NCBI GenBank assembly: GCA_026314275.1
Contig: CP111109.1
Span: 186,001-250,000, forward strand
From: JAGOEY01 sp017997515
GTDB taxonomy: Bacteria > Pseudomonadota > Gammaproteobacteria > Burkholderiales > Burkholderiaceae_C
Direction of reading: 5' to 3'
DNA length: 64,000 nucleotides
Part shown: one piece after another, positions 21,198 to 29,479 of the stretch
Layout of the letters: the number at the start of each line of letters is the position of its first letter
Numbering within the stretch: position 1 is the stretch's first letter
The notes under the pieces: generated by a model
Seen by the model: the letters and a program-made list of their open reading frames with translations, nothing else
What the model was told of the DNA's origin: nothing
Databases searched by the model: none
Program-made: the position numbers and the translations under genes

Positions 21198-22426
21198 ATG
21201 TCACGTCCTAGCCCCACTCTTTCCATGACCCAGGTACTACTCTGCGGTGCCGCCGTCGTCACCCTGTCCATGGGTATCCGCCACGGTTTTGGCCTGTGGC
21301 TGCAGCCCATCACACAAGACCAGGGCTGGACGCGCCAGACCTTTGCGCTGGCGATTGCGATCCAGAACCTGTCCTGGGGCATTTTTGGCATTTTTGCGGG
21401 CATGGTGGCCGACCGTTTCGGCGCATTCCGCGTGCTGATTGGCGGGGCCATCCTGTATGCGCTTGGCCTGGCGGGTATGGCGCTGGCATCCAGCGCGCTG
21501 GTGTTTGCACTCACCGCAGGCATATTGATTGGCGCGGCACAGGCAGGCACCACCTATGCCGTGATCTACGGCATTCTGGGGCGGCAGATTGCGCCCGAGC
21601 GGCGCTCGTGGGCCATGGGTGTGGCAGCGGCGGCGGGATCGTTTGGCCAGTTCCTGATGGTGCCGGTGGAAGGCTGGCTGATTCTGAATTTTGGCTGGCA
21701 GCAGGCCTTGCTGGTGCTGAGCCTGATGGTGCTGATGATCATCCCGCTGGCATTTGGCTTGCGGGAGCCCGGCTTTGGCAGCGGTGCCACCCCGCGCGGC
21801 GCGAGCAGAGTATTGGCCAGGCGCTGGGCGAAGCCTTCAAGTACCCGAGCTTCCAGATGCTGATGGCGGGGTATTTTGTGTGTGGCTTTCAGGTCGTGTT
21901 TATCGGTGTCCACATGCCTAGTTACCTGAAGGACAACGGCCTGTCGCCCCAGGTGGCGAGTTATGCACTGGCGCTGATCGGGCTGTTCAACGTGTTTGGC
22001 ACTTACATCGCCGGGTCACTCGGCCAGCGCATGCAGAAGAAGAACATCCTCGTTTTTATCTATCTGGCGCGTGCGGTGGTGATTTCCATCTTCCTGCTGG
22101 TGCCCTTGTCGCCGATGAGTGTGTATGTGTTTGCCGCCACCATGGGCGTGTTGTGGCTGTCCACCGTGCCACCCACCAATGCGGCGCTGGCGCAGATTTT
22201 TGGCATCCAGCATCTGTCGATGCTGAGCGGATTCGTCTTCTTCAGCCACCAGATCGGCTCGTTCCTGGGTGTCTGGCTGGGTGGTTATGTGTACGACAGC
22301 ACCGGCAGTTACGACCTGGTCTGGTATATCGCCATCGGGCTGGGCGTGTTCGCGGGACTCATCAACATGCCGGTAAAAGAAGCCCCGATCCGCCGCCTTC
22401 CCGCCAACGTCGCACAGGGGGCTTGA
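21198..22426 (+). CDS. MFS transporter (oxalate/formate antiporter-like), with a 1-nt frameshift
   Basis: Starts at ATG 21198 (MSRPSPTLSMTQVLLCGAAVV). About twelve membrane segments are split over two frames. The first frame carries segments 1-6 (SMGIRHGFGLWLQPITQDQG, RFGAFRVLIGGAILYALG) to GSGATPRGA. The second resumes as EQSIGQALGEAFKYPSFQ and ends at 22426. One base is missing near 21797-21806; restoring it gives 409 residues. GMVADRFGAFRVLIGG is the MFS motif A region. The substrate is unknown; the family exchanges small carboxylates. Unlike most other frameshifts here, the break is not in a long homopolymer. Confidence 0.85.
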
Positions 22427-22429
22427 ACC

Positions 22430-22561
22430 ATGGTCACGCACAATGGACGCTGGTTGCTGGTCTGGGCCGCCATTGTGCTGGTGCTGCTGGCCGTGTTCAG
22501 CCTGTACCTGCAGCCGGATTTCCTCATGACCCTTGGGAATCAAATCTGGGCCTGTTTCTAA
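22430..22561 (+). CDS. Small single-pass membrane protein (43 residues)
   Basis: ATG at 22430, 3 bp after the MFS stop, giving a 43-residue protein with one hydrophobic helix (LLVWAAIVLVLLAVFSLYL) after a short N-terminus with one Arg. The tight spacing suggests co-expression with the transporter. I do not recognise a family; coding status rests on start, spacing and a clean membrane helix. Confidence 0.5.
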   Translation: MVTHNGRWLLVWAAIVLVLLAVFSLYLQPDFLMTLGNQIWACF

Positions 22562-22563
22562 AA

Positions 22564-22632
22564 TAATTTAAGAAAAATCGGCTTGCAGCGCATATGCAGC
22601 AAGCACATCCCGCTATGAAAACAATAGTAATT
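22564..22632 (+). repeat. Palindromic dispersed repeat (family A) at the SDR gene start
   Basis: Pattern AAAATCGGCTTGCAGCGC, then AGCAAGC, then GCTATGAAAACAATAGTAAT matches the family layout. The right end contains the ATG (22615) and first codons of the short-chain dehydrogenase, so the element supplies that start region. Confidence 0.7.
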
Positions 22633-23427
22633 ACCGGCGCCTCCGACGGCATCGGTGCTGAAATGGCACGCCAATTGGCGGCCCAACACAAAGACCAGGT
22701 GGCCCTGGTGCTGGCCGCGCGCAACGAAACCCTGCTGCACGCCGTGGCGGACGAATGCACGGCGCTGGGTGCCCAGGCACTGGTGGTGCTGACCGATGTG
22801 TCGATCGAGGCCCAGTGCCACCGGCTCATCGCCATGGCGGTAGACCGGTTTGGCGGCATCGACGCCCTGATAAACAACGCCGGAGTGTCGGCACAGGCCC
22901 TGTTTGCCGACGTGACACGTGAAGACCTGCACTGGTACGAAGACCTGATGCGCGTCAACCTGTGGGGCAGCGTGTGGTGCACCCACGCCGCCCTGCCCCA
23001 CCTGCAGGCCAGCTGCGGCAGCATCGTCGCCGTGTCGTCGCTGGCCGGGTTGATCGGTGTGCCGGGGCGCACGGCCTACAGCGCCACCAAGTTCGCCATG
23101 ACCGGCTTTTTTGAAGCACTGCGCGCCGAACTGCGCGGCGCGGGTGTGAGTGTCACCACGGCCTACCCCGGCGTGGTGGACACACAGATTCGTTACCGCG
23201 GGCTCAATGCCCAAGGCGTGCCTGCAGGCCGCAGCGGGCTCAAGGAAGACGGCGCGATGACGGTGCAGGTCTGCGCGCAGCTGATCCTGCAAGGTATGGC
23301 GCAGCGCAAGCGCGAGGTGGTCATGACGGGCAAGGGCAGGTTTGGCCGCTTCCTGAAGCTGATTGCCCCGGGCAAGGTCGAGAAGATGGCGCTGGCAGCG
23401 CTCCAAGACGACGTCAAACCCCGCTGA
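22615..23427 (+). CDS. Short-chain dehydrogenase/reductase (SDR) family oxidoreductase
   Basis: 270 residues from ATG 22615 (MKTIVITGASDGIGAEMAR); an in-frame ATG at 22594 would add seven residues. Neither has a strong ribosome site, because the start lies inside a family A repeat. Classical SDR features are the NAD(P) site TGASDGIG (residues 7-14), INNAGVSA, and the catalytic VSSLAGLIGVPGRTAYSATK with Ser, Tyr and Lys. A C-terminal basic tail may contact membrane. The substrate cannot be told from sequence. The next gene follows by 12 bp. Confidence 0.9.
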   Translation: MKTIVITGASDGIGAEMARQLAAQHKDQVALVLAARNETLLHAVADECTALGAQALVVLTDVSIEAQCHRLIAMAVDRFGGIDALINNAGVSAQALFADVTREDLHWYEDLMRVNLWGSVWCTHAALPHLQASCGSIVAVSSLAGLIGVPGRTAYSATKFAMTGFFEALRAELRGAGVSVTTAYPGVVDTQIRYRGLNAQGVPAGRSGLKEDGAMTVQVCAQLILQGMAQRKREVVMTGKGRFGRFLKLIAPGKVEKMALAALQDDVKPR

Positions 23428-23439
23428 AGCGCGCCCGGC

Positions 23440-24009
23440 ATGCACGGCACAGAAGCTCCGTCCCCCTGGATCACCCGCTGGGCCCACCTGGTGCCGCCCG
23501 GTGGCACGGTGCTGGACGTGGCCTGCGGTTACGGCAGGCATACACGCTATTTTTATGCATCAAAAAATGCTGTAGCGTCCGTGGATTCTTCGCAAGCAGC
23601 TATCGATTCCATAGTAAATATGGGCGAAGCCGTCTGCGCCGACATCGAAGCCGGGCCGTGGCCCTTTGCCGGGCGGGCGTTTGCAGGCGTGGTCGTCACC
23701 AACTACCTGTGGCGGCCGCTGCTGCCCACCCTGGTCCAGAGTGTGGCGCCCGGCGGTGTGCTGTTGTACGAGACCTTTGCCGCCGGCAATGAATCCGTCG
23801 GTAAACCGTCGCGCCCCGACTTCCTGCTGCAGCCGGGTGAACTGCTGCGCGCCTGTGGTGAGCTGCGTGTGGTGGCGTTTGAAGACGGTTTTATCGACAA
23901 CCCGCCGCGCTTCGTTCAGCGTATTGCGGCTGTGCGCGAAGCAGTGGGCGGCGCGCCACCACGCCACCTTCTGGTCAGCGCCCCCACGGCGTCGCCGTCA
24001 CGCCTTTGA
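23440..24009 (+). CDS. Class I SAM-dependent methyltransferase
   Basis: 189 residues. Motif I is VLDVACGYGRHTRYF, and the motif IV region is GVVVTNYLWRPLLPTL, typical of small Burkholderiales methyltransferases related to TehB-like proteins. Between them, residues ~36-62 (YASKNAVASVDSSQAAIDSIV) are encoded by an AT-rich stretch that matches the dispersed family A repeat, yet keeps the expected spacing and the acidic residue that would bind SAM ribose (VDSS). The target is unknown. It follows the SDR gene closely and precedes dapA. Confidence 0.85.
   Translation: MHGTEAPSPWITRWAHLVPPGGTVLDVACGYGRHTRYFYASKNAVASVDSSQAAIDSIVNMGEAVCADIEAGPWPFAGRAFAGVVVTNYLWRPLLPTLVQSVAPGGVLLYETFAAGNESVGKPSRPDFLLQPGELLRACGELRVVAFEDGFIDNPPRFVQRIAAVREAVGGAPPRHLLVSAPTASPSRL
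23543..23616 (+). repeat. Palindromic dispersed repeat (family A) inside the methyltransferase gene
   Basis: GCTATTTTTATGCATC, TGTAGCGTCC, CGCAAGCAGCTATCGATTCC and ATAGTAAA reproduce the family layout, in the sense orientation of the gene and open through the reading frame. Confidence 0.7.
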
Positions 24010-24085
24010 CAACCGTTTGCACGGCAGATACATACGGCCTGCGGACGGTCGTTAGAATGCTCAATTTCCGACTCCAACTGCGGAC

Positions 24086-24982
24086 ATGACATCCTCAACC
24101 GGTCCCATTACAGGCAGCATCGTGGCGCTCGTCACCCCGATGCTTGAAGACGGCAGCGTGGACTACCCCACCCTGCGCAAACTCATCGACTGGCACATCG
24201 CCGAAGGCACCGACTGCATTGGCGTCGTCGGCACCACGGGCGAATCGCCCACGGTGAATGTCGAAGAACACTGCGAGATCATCCGCGTGTCGGTCGAACA
24301 GGCCGCCAAACGTGTGCCCATCATGGCCGGTTGCGGCGCCAATTCGACCAAAGAAGCGATCGAACTGGCCCAATACGCCCGTGGTGTGGGCGCCGACTGC
24401 CAGCTGCAGGTCGTGCCCTACTACAACAAGCCCACACAAGAAGGCCAGTACCAGCACTTCAAGGCGATTGCCGAAGCCGTGGGTGACCTGCCCACCGTGC
24501 TCTACAACGTGCCCGGCCGCACCGTGGCCGATATGGCGCACGACACCGTTTTGCGCCTGGCGCAGGTGCCCGGCATCATCGGCATCAAGGAAGCCACCGG
24601 CAACATCGAACGTGCCCAGTGGCTGATCCGCGAAGTGCCCAAGGGTTTTGCGGTTTATTCCGGCGACGACCCGACCGCTGTGGCGCTCATGTTGTGTGGC
24701 GGCCAAGGCAATGTCAGCGTGACCGCCAACATCGCCCCGCGCCTGATGCACGAGTTGTGTGTGGCGGCCATGGCGGGTGATGTGAAACGCGCGATGGACA
24801 TCCAGTTCAAGCTGATGCCTGTCCACAAGAACCTGTTCGTCGAAGCCAACCCGATTCCCCTGAAATGGGCCATGGAGCGTATGGGCCTGTGCGCGGGAAC
24901 CATGCGCCTGCCCATGACTCCCATGTCCAGCCACAACGAACCCGTGGTCGAAGCCGCTTTGCGCGCCAGTGGCCTGCTCTGA
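24086..24982 (+). CDS. dapA: 4-hydroxy-tetrahydrodipicolinate synthase
   Basis: 298 residues, a class I aldolase TIM barrel. Visible are VGTTGESPTVNVEEH (pyruvate-binding TTGES), YYNKPTQEGQYQHF, VLYNVPGRT (active-site Tyr) and IIGIKEATGN with the Schiff-base Lys168. It condenses pyruvate with aspartate semialdehyde, the first committed step to meso-diaminopimelate and lysine, in the cytoplasm. It is followed after 44 bp by bamC, as is usual in proteobacteria. Confidence 0.97.
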   Translation: MTSSTGPITGSIVALVTPMLEDGSVDYPTLRKLIDWHIAEGTDCIGVVGTTGESPTVNVEEHCEIIRVSVEQAAKRVPIMAGCGANSTKEAIELAQYARGVGADCQLQVVPYYNKPTQEGQYQHFKAIAEAVGDLPTVLYNVPGRTVADMAHDTVLRLAQVPGIIGIKEATGNIERAQWLIREVPKGFAVYSGDDPTAVALMLCGGQGNVSVTANIAPRLMHELCVAAMAGDVKRAMDIQFKLMPVHKNLFVEANPIPLKWAMERMGLCAGTMRLPMTPMSSHNEPVVEAALRASGLL

Positions 24983-25026
24983 CCGGTCAACCGGTCCCCA
25001 GCGCTGAAGATTTTGAAGGATTCCCT

Positions 25027-26133
25027 GTGAACCATTTTGCAAAACTGGGCCTGATCGGCCTGTCCCTGGCTGCGTCTGCCTGCACCACCACCTTGCTGGA
25101 CAGCGACAAGCTGGACTACAAAAGTGCCGTCAAAGGGGCCTCGCTGGACGTGCCACCGGACCTGACCCAGCTGTCCAAAGACTCGCGTTATGTCGTCACG
25201 GGCGGCGTCACCTCCGCCAGCAGCTACCAGGGCGCTGCGGCCACTTCGGCGGTGTCCACCACGGCCCCTGCAGTGGTGGGCGACGTGCGCATCGAACGTT
25301 CAGGTGATCAGCGCTGGTTGGTCATCAACCGCCCAGCCGACAAGCTGTGGGACCCGGTGCGTGAGTTCTGGCAAGAAAGCGGCTTCAACCTGACGACCGA
25401 CCAGGCCGCCATCGGCATCATGGAAACCGACTGGGCCGAAAACCGCGCCAAGATCCCGCAGGACTTCATCCGCAGCACCATCGGCAAAGTGTTCGACGGC
25501 ATTTATTCGACCGGCGAACGCGACAAGTTCCGCACCCGCGTCGAACGCAACGCCAACGGCGGCACCGAGATCTACATCACCCACCGTGGCATGCAAGAGG
25601 TCTATTCCAACCAGTCCAAGGACAGCACGGTCTGGCAAGCCCGCCCGACCGACCCGGAACTGGAAGCCGAATTCCTGCGCCGCCTGATGGTCAAGCTGGG
25701 TGTGGCCCAGGAACAATCGAAGGCACTGGTGGCTGCATCTGCCGCAGGCACAGCACCCCAAGCACCCGCCCGTGTCACCACCGTGAACAACGTGCCAGTG
25801 CTGCAACTGAACGACGGATTCGACCGCGCCTGGCGCCGTGTTGGCCTGACACTCGACCGTACCGGCTTCACCGTGGAAGACCGTGACCGCAGCCAGGGCC
25901 TGTACTTTGTGCGTTACATCGCCCCCACAGGCGACAAAAAAGAGCCCGGCTTCTTCGCCAAATACCTCAGCTTCGGCAGCTCCAACACCGCCATCGCACC
26001 ACTCAAGTACCGCGTTGCCGTGCGCAGCGAAGGCAACGCCACCACCGTGTCGGTGCTGAATGCAGCGGGCGCGCCCGAGACGTCGGCCGATGCACAGCGC
26101 ATCCTGCAGGTCATTGCGGACGATTTGAAATAA
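25027..26133 (+). CDS. bamC: Outer-membrane assembly lipoprotein BamC (NlpB/DapX)
   Basis: 368 residues from GTG 25027, with AAGGA 10 bp upstream. The lipoprotein signal is short: LGLIGLSLAASAC, with Cys18 as the lipidated residue. YKSAVKGASLDVPPDLTQL is the conserved unstructured BamC segment that contacts BamD. Two helix-grip domains follow (WLVINRPADKLWDPVREFWQ; VLQLNDGFDRAWRRVGLTLDR). It is part of the BAM complex that folds outer-membrane beta-barrels. The dapA-bamC order supports the call. A three-hairpin repeat begins immediately after the stop. Confidence 0.93.
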   Translation: MNHFAKLGLIGLSLAASACTTTLLDSDKLDYKSAVKGASLDVPPDLTQLSKDSRYVVTGGVTSASSYQGAAATSAVSTTAPAVVGDVRIERSGDQRWLVINRPADKLWDPVREFWQESGFNLTTDQAAIGIMETDWAENRAKIPQDFIRSTIGKVFDGIYSTGERDKFRTRVERNANGGTEIYITHRGMQEVYSNQSKDSTVWQARPTDPELEAEFLRRLMVKLGVAQEQSKALVAASAAGTAPQAPARVTTVNNVPVLQLNDGFDRAWRRVGLTLDRTGFTVEDRDRSQGLYFVRYIAPTGDKKEPGFFAKYLSFGSSNTAIAPLKYRVAVRSEGNATTVSVLNAAGAPETSADAQRILQVIADDLK

Positions 26134-26235
26134 GTACACCCCCAGGCTGCGCGGACTTCGTTCCGCTTTCGCCTACCCCCTTGCAGGGGGCAACACCAGT
26201 GGACTGGCAGAGCCAGATCCACGGTGTTTGCTGGA
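26134..26235 (+). repeat. Three-hairpin 3'-end repeat (family B), after bamC
   Basis: Begins at the base after the bamC stop. Units in order: CCCCAGGCTGCGCGGACTTC with its short pairing, the strong hairpin CCCCCTTGCAGGGGG, and CACCAGTGGACTGGCAGAGC..CCAG..CCACGGTGTTTGCTGGA. Probable transcription-end or mRNA-protecting structure. Confidence 0.85.
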
Positions 26236-26330
26236 ACAGCGCTTGTGCTTCGCACTTTGCGCCGTAATACCTGTCAGCATTCAATCGCAGTACCTTATAT
26301 GCCCATTTTCTTGAAAACGAACTGACAGGC

Positions 26331-27107
26331 ATGTTGCGATTTCGGAGTCTGGGGAGTGGCAGTACGGGTAACGCCACGCTGGTGGAGGGGTTTGACGGCA
26401 CACAGACCCGGCGTTTGTTGGTGGACTGCGGGCTGGGGATTCGCCAGCTGGGCGTACGGCTGGGGCAGGCGGGGCTGGCACCGTCTGACATTGACGCCAT
26501 TTTCATCACCCACGAACACGCCGACCACATTGGTTGCGCGCGCAGTTTTGCGCTGCGCCAGCGTATCCCCGTCTGGATGAGCCACGGCACCTACACCGCT
26601 ATGGGTGCGCCCGACTTTGACGGGCTGCTGCGCACCGCCCACGACTCCTGCGCCATCGATCTGGGCACCTTCCAGGCCCTGCCCTTCACGGTACCCCACG
26701 ACGCACGCGAGCCATTACAACTGACCTGTTTTGACGGTGCGTCCCGCCTGGGTGTATTAACCGACCTGGGGCATGCCACGGCCCATGTGCTGCAGCAACT
26801 CGCGGGCTGCAACACCCTGCTGCTGGAGTCCAACCACGACCCTGAGATGCTCCGTGCATCGGCTTACCCGGCCTTCCTGCAAAAACGGGTGAGTGGCCCG
26901 TATGGCCACCTGACCAACGCCGCAGCCGCGGCCATTGCCCAGCAGGTGCAACACGCAGGCTTGCGGCAGGTGGTGGCCGCCCACCTGAGCCAGCAAAACA
27001 ACCGCCCGGCCCTGGCCCAGGCAGCACTGGCCGACGCCCTGGGCTGGGAAGCTGCGCAGATTGGTGTGGCCGACCCTTTGCTCGGCACCGACTGGCTGAC
27101 AGTGTGA
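26331..27107 (+). CDS. MBL-fold metallo-hydrolase (YycJ/WalJ-like)
   Basis: 258 residues. The metallo-beta-lactamase signature THEHADHIGCARSF binds the metals, preceded by FRSLGSGSTGNATLVE, the characteristic N-terminus of this subfamily. LTDLGHAT and LLLESNHDPEML give the later metal ligands. YycJ-like proteins are 5'-3' exonucleases in some bacteria; for this protein nuclease activity is inferred. Cytoplasmic, single gene between the bamC repeat and a convergent lipoprotein gene. Confidence 0.9.
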   Translation: MLRFRSLGSGSTGNATLVEGFDGTQTRRLLVDCGLGIRQLGVRLGQAGLAPSDIDAIFITHEHADHIGCARSFALRQRIPVWMSHGTYTAMGAPDFDGLLRTAHDSCAIDLGTFQALPFTVPHDAREPLQLTCFDGASRLGVLTDLGHATAHVLQQLAGCNTLLLESNHDPEMLRASAYPAFLQKRVSGPYGHLTNAAAAAIAQQVQHAGLRQVVAAHLSQQNNRPALAQAALADALGWEAAQIGVADPLLGTDWLTV

Positions 27108-27153
27108 CGGGCTCCGCGCCCCACACATGCCACCCCTGCACACAGTACAGACG

Positions 27154-27176
27154 TAAAAAAGCCACCTTGCGGTGGC
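27154..27176 (-). terminator. Intrinsic terminator of the Ala-rich lipoprotein gene
   Basis: Stem GCCACC (27161-27166) with GGTGGC (27171-27176) around TTGC; on the minus strand it is followed by six T (27155-27160). It lies just after the lipoprotein stop and may also stop the convergent MBL gene. Confidence 0.8.
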
Positions 27177-27196
27177 CTTCTTGGTGCAGCGAAGAA

Positions 27197-27529
27197 TTAC
27201 TTCTTGGCAGCAGCGGCGGCAGCGGCAGCGGCGTCAGCAGCAGCCTTGGCAGCATCACCAGCGGTGTCAGCAGCAGCCTTGGCAGCGTCGCCAGCAGCAC
27301 CAGCAGCGGAGGCAGCACCAGCAGCGGCGTCAGCAGCAGCACCGGCAACGGTACCAGCAGCGGTGCCAACAGCAGCGCCAGCAGCGGAGGCAGCGTCCAC
27401 CACGGGGGCAGCAGCAGGTGCTTCAACAGCAGGTGCGGGTGCTGGTGCAGGAGCGGGTTCTTCCTTCTTGCCACAAGCAGCCAGGGCAGCGGCAGCGATC
27501 ACAGCGGCCAGTACGAGCGATTTATTCAT
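27197..27529 (-). CDS. Ala-rich small lipoprotein
   Basis: 110 residues from ATG 27529 (MNKSLVLAAVIAAAALAACGKK); a longer frame upstream to 27658 is not signal-like. The lipobox LAAC predicts lipidation at Cys19. After a Pro/Ala/Glu linker (EEPAPAPAPAPAVEAPAAAP) comes a run of Ala-rich helical repeats of the type AAxDAAxAAADTAGDAAKAAA, ending in KK. The pattern suggests an amphipathic or coiled helix in the periplasm, in the manner of small envelope lipoproteins, but no named family is assigned. The strand was chosen because it alone has a signal peptide, a lipobox and a terminator; the opposite strand is open only through codon bias. Confidence 0.85.
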   Translation of the reverse strand: MNKSLVLAAVIAAAALAACGKKEEPAPAPAPAPAVEAPAAAPVVDAASAAGAAVGTAAGTVAGAAADAAAGAASAAGAAGDAAKAAADTAGDAAKAAADAAAAAAAAAKK

Positions 27530-27766
27530 TTCAAATTTCCTTGATGGACGGACAAAACATTGCCGGGAATGCCACAACGCCCAATTCCTCAGTGCTGTGG
27601 TAGAGCTCCGCAGTTGCGCTATTAAGCTCAGCCTCGGATTATATGGACTCTTGGTCAATCCCTACAAACACTGAGTCCGTCAGAAAAACAATAAAAGCAC
27701 CAAAATGTGGCAATTTTGCACAAGGGTGCAATACCCGCGGCATGGCACGGGACTCTGAACACATTC

Positions 27767-28282
27767 TTACAGCCCCAGTGTGGTAGCGGGGAAACCGGAC
27801 GAACTCTGGCGCAAACACGCCTCCAGGTCTTCCCGAAGCAGCACCCGCCGCTCGGGCTCGCGGCCACTGATCCCGGTGCTGTGCTCCGGATCCAGGCGGC
27901 GCATCACCCAGGCAGGTGACCAGATCGCACTCGGAAAACCTGCTGCATCCACCGCCGTGCACCGGCGGCATTCAATGATGTGGGACCACTGGATGCGCCA
28001 GTTGACAAAGCGGGCATGGTAACGGGTCACTTCGTCGTAGCGGAAGGCCAGCATGGTCAGCTGCCGACCCGACTTGGCCCAGGTTTGCAGAGACTGCGCC
28101 ACGGCGGACTCCCCCAACGGCCAGTCCTCAAACGTCGCATCACTCAGGATGATCTGCGGCCAGCCGTCACGCGCGGCGCAGGCCAGCGCATCACGCACCC
28201 GCTGCCTGAACTCTTCGCGGCCCGCGAACCGGCCCACGGCAGGAAAAGCGTCCGCGGCATCCGCCGCAATGTGTGTTGTCAT
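27767..28282 (-). CDS. Conserved hypothetical protein coupled to the roxA-type gene
   Basis: 171 residues, soluble. It contains WPQIILSDATFEDWPLGE and RQLTMLAFRYDEVTRYHARFVNWR, which look like a conserved core, and a Cys pair in ECRRCTA. I recognise it only as the kind of hypothetical protein common in Burkholderiales. Its start codon overlaps the stop of the upstream oxygenase gene (28279-28282), so the two are translationally coupled. The role is unknown. Confidence 0.8.
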   Translation of the reverse strand: MTTHIAADAADAFPAVGRFAGREEFRQRVRDALACAARDGWPQIILSDATFEDWPLGESAVAQSLQTWAKSGRQLTMLAFRYDEVTRYHARFVNWRIQWSHIIECRRCTAVDAAGFPSAIWSPAWVMRRLDPEHSTGISGREPERRVLLREDLEACLRQSSSGFPATTLGL

Positions 28283-29424
28283 GGCACCTCGTCCACATGG
28301 TTGGCAATCAGCCAGCCATCTTCACACCAGGATGTCAGCAGATCAAGCGCGCCCGCACTGGCACGGGCCAGGTCGGCACGGCCCAGTTCCCGCTGGTCCG
28401 CCAGGCGGCGCATCAGCGTGGCGTCGCGTCCGGCGGCACGGAAGGCCTCGCCATTGATAAAAATATGCTGTTCGTCGTAGACCATCCGTGTGCTGCGGGC
28501 CAGCGCCACGTGCTGCAGGCTGTCAGGGGTGTCGCCCCCGTCAAACCACACATTCGCTTTGGGTTCGGTCAGGTAGGCACCCAGCACCCGCGCCAGCGCC
28601 AGCGGGTCTTTCAAGGCCTGCTCCACAGCCTTGAGCGCAAACGCCTGCAGGGCTGCCGGAATGGCCCCCGGCGTATCAACGGCGGGCTGTTGGGGGTCGC
28701 GGTACAGACTGGGGGCCACCCCGTCCACCACGTCATCGGCCAGGCGCAGCAACAACTCACGCGCCAGCTCCACCTGCTGCGGCGCGCGAAACCCGATGGA
28801 GTAGGTCATACACTCACCCTGCGCCACACCGTCGTGGGCATACCGCGGGGGCAGGTACAACATGTCGCCGGGCTCGAGCACAAACTCCTGCTCCGCCTCA
28901 AAGTGGGCCAGGATTTTGAGCGGCACCCCTTCCTGCAGCGAAAAGTCCTTCTGCTTGCCGATGCGCCAGCGCCGCTGGCCATGGGCCTGCAACAGAAACA
29001 CGTCGTAGCTGTCAAAGTGGGGCCCCACACCCCCACCGTCAGTGGCGTAACTGACCATCAGATCGTCCAGCCGCGCCTCGGGCACAAAACGGAACTGCTG
29101 CAGCAGGCTGTGCACCGCCGCATCGTGCCCGTCCACACCTTGCACCAGCAACGTCCATTCACGCTGGCGTAACGCGGGTAATGCCTTGCGGTCAAACGGG
29201 CCGTTTTTCATCTGCCAGCCACCGGGCGACTTCGGGCTTTGCTGCACCAGGCGGGACTCCACCTCTTCGCGACCGGCCAGCTCAAAAAGCGCCGCGCGGC
29301 TCAGGGGTGCGGTGAACCCCGGGATGGCCTGGCGCACCAGCAGCGGCTTCTTTTGCCAGTGGCGCTTCATGAATTGCTGCGGGCTCAGGCCGCCCAGCAG
29401 CGGCAGGGGTTGGGTGGTGTCCAT
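28279..29424 (-). CDS. roxA: JmjC/cupin ribosomal oxygenase (50S uL16 arginine hydroxylase type)
   Basis: 381 residues from ATG 29424 (MDTTQPLPLLGGLSPQQFMK). The frame runs further upstream but lacks conservation. The Fe(II)/2-oxoglutarate site is visible as HFD in GPHFDSYDVFLLQAHGQRRW, and the distal His in PPRYAHDGVAQGE. FMKRHWQKKPLLVRQA near the start and the C-terminal winged-helix-like region fit the YcfD/RoxA family, which hydroxylates an arginine of ribosomal protein uL16. It is divergent from the FKBP gene, with about 55 bp between starts. Confidence 0.87.
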   Translation of the reverse strand: MDTTQPLPLLGGLSPQQFMKRHWQKKPLLVRQAIPGFTAPLSRAALFELAGREEVESRLVQQSPKSPGGWQMKNGPFDRKALPALRQREWTLLVQGVDGHDAAVHSLLQQFRFVPEARLDDLMVSYATDGGGVGPHFDSYDVFLLQAHGQRRWRIGKQKDFSLQEGVPLKILAHFEAEQEFVLEPGDMLYLPPRYAHDGVAQGECMTYSIGFRAPQQVELARELLLRLADDVVDGVAPSLYRDPQQPAVDTPGAIPAALQAFALKAVEQALKDPLALARVLGAYLTEPKANVWFDGGDTPDSLQHVALARSTRMVYDEQHIFINGEAFRAAGRDATLMRRLADQRELGRADLARASAGALDLLTSWCEDGWLIANHVDEVP

Positions 29425-29479
29425 GGAGATTTTCGGGATAAGGGTCAGGCCGGGTGGCCCGAGCTGCGACAATTCTCCT

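Noticed and set aside
27172..27674. Two plus-strand Gln/Ala/Ser-rich frames
   Set aside because: They mirror the Ala-rich lipoprotein on the minus strand, which alone has a signal peptide, a lipobox and a terminator.
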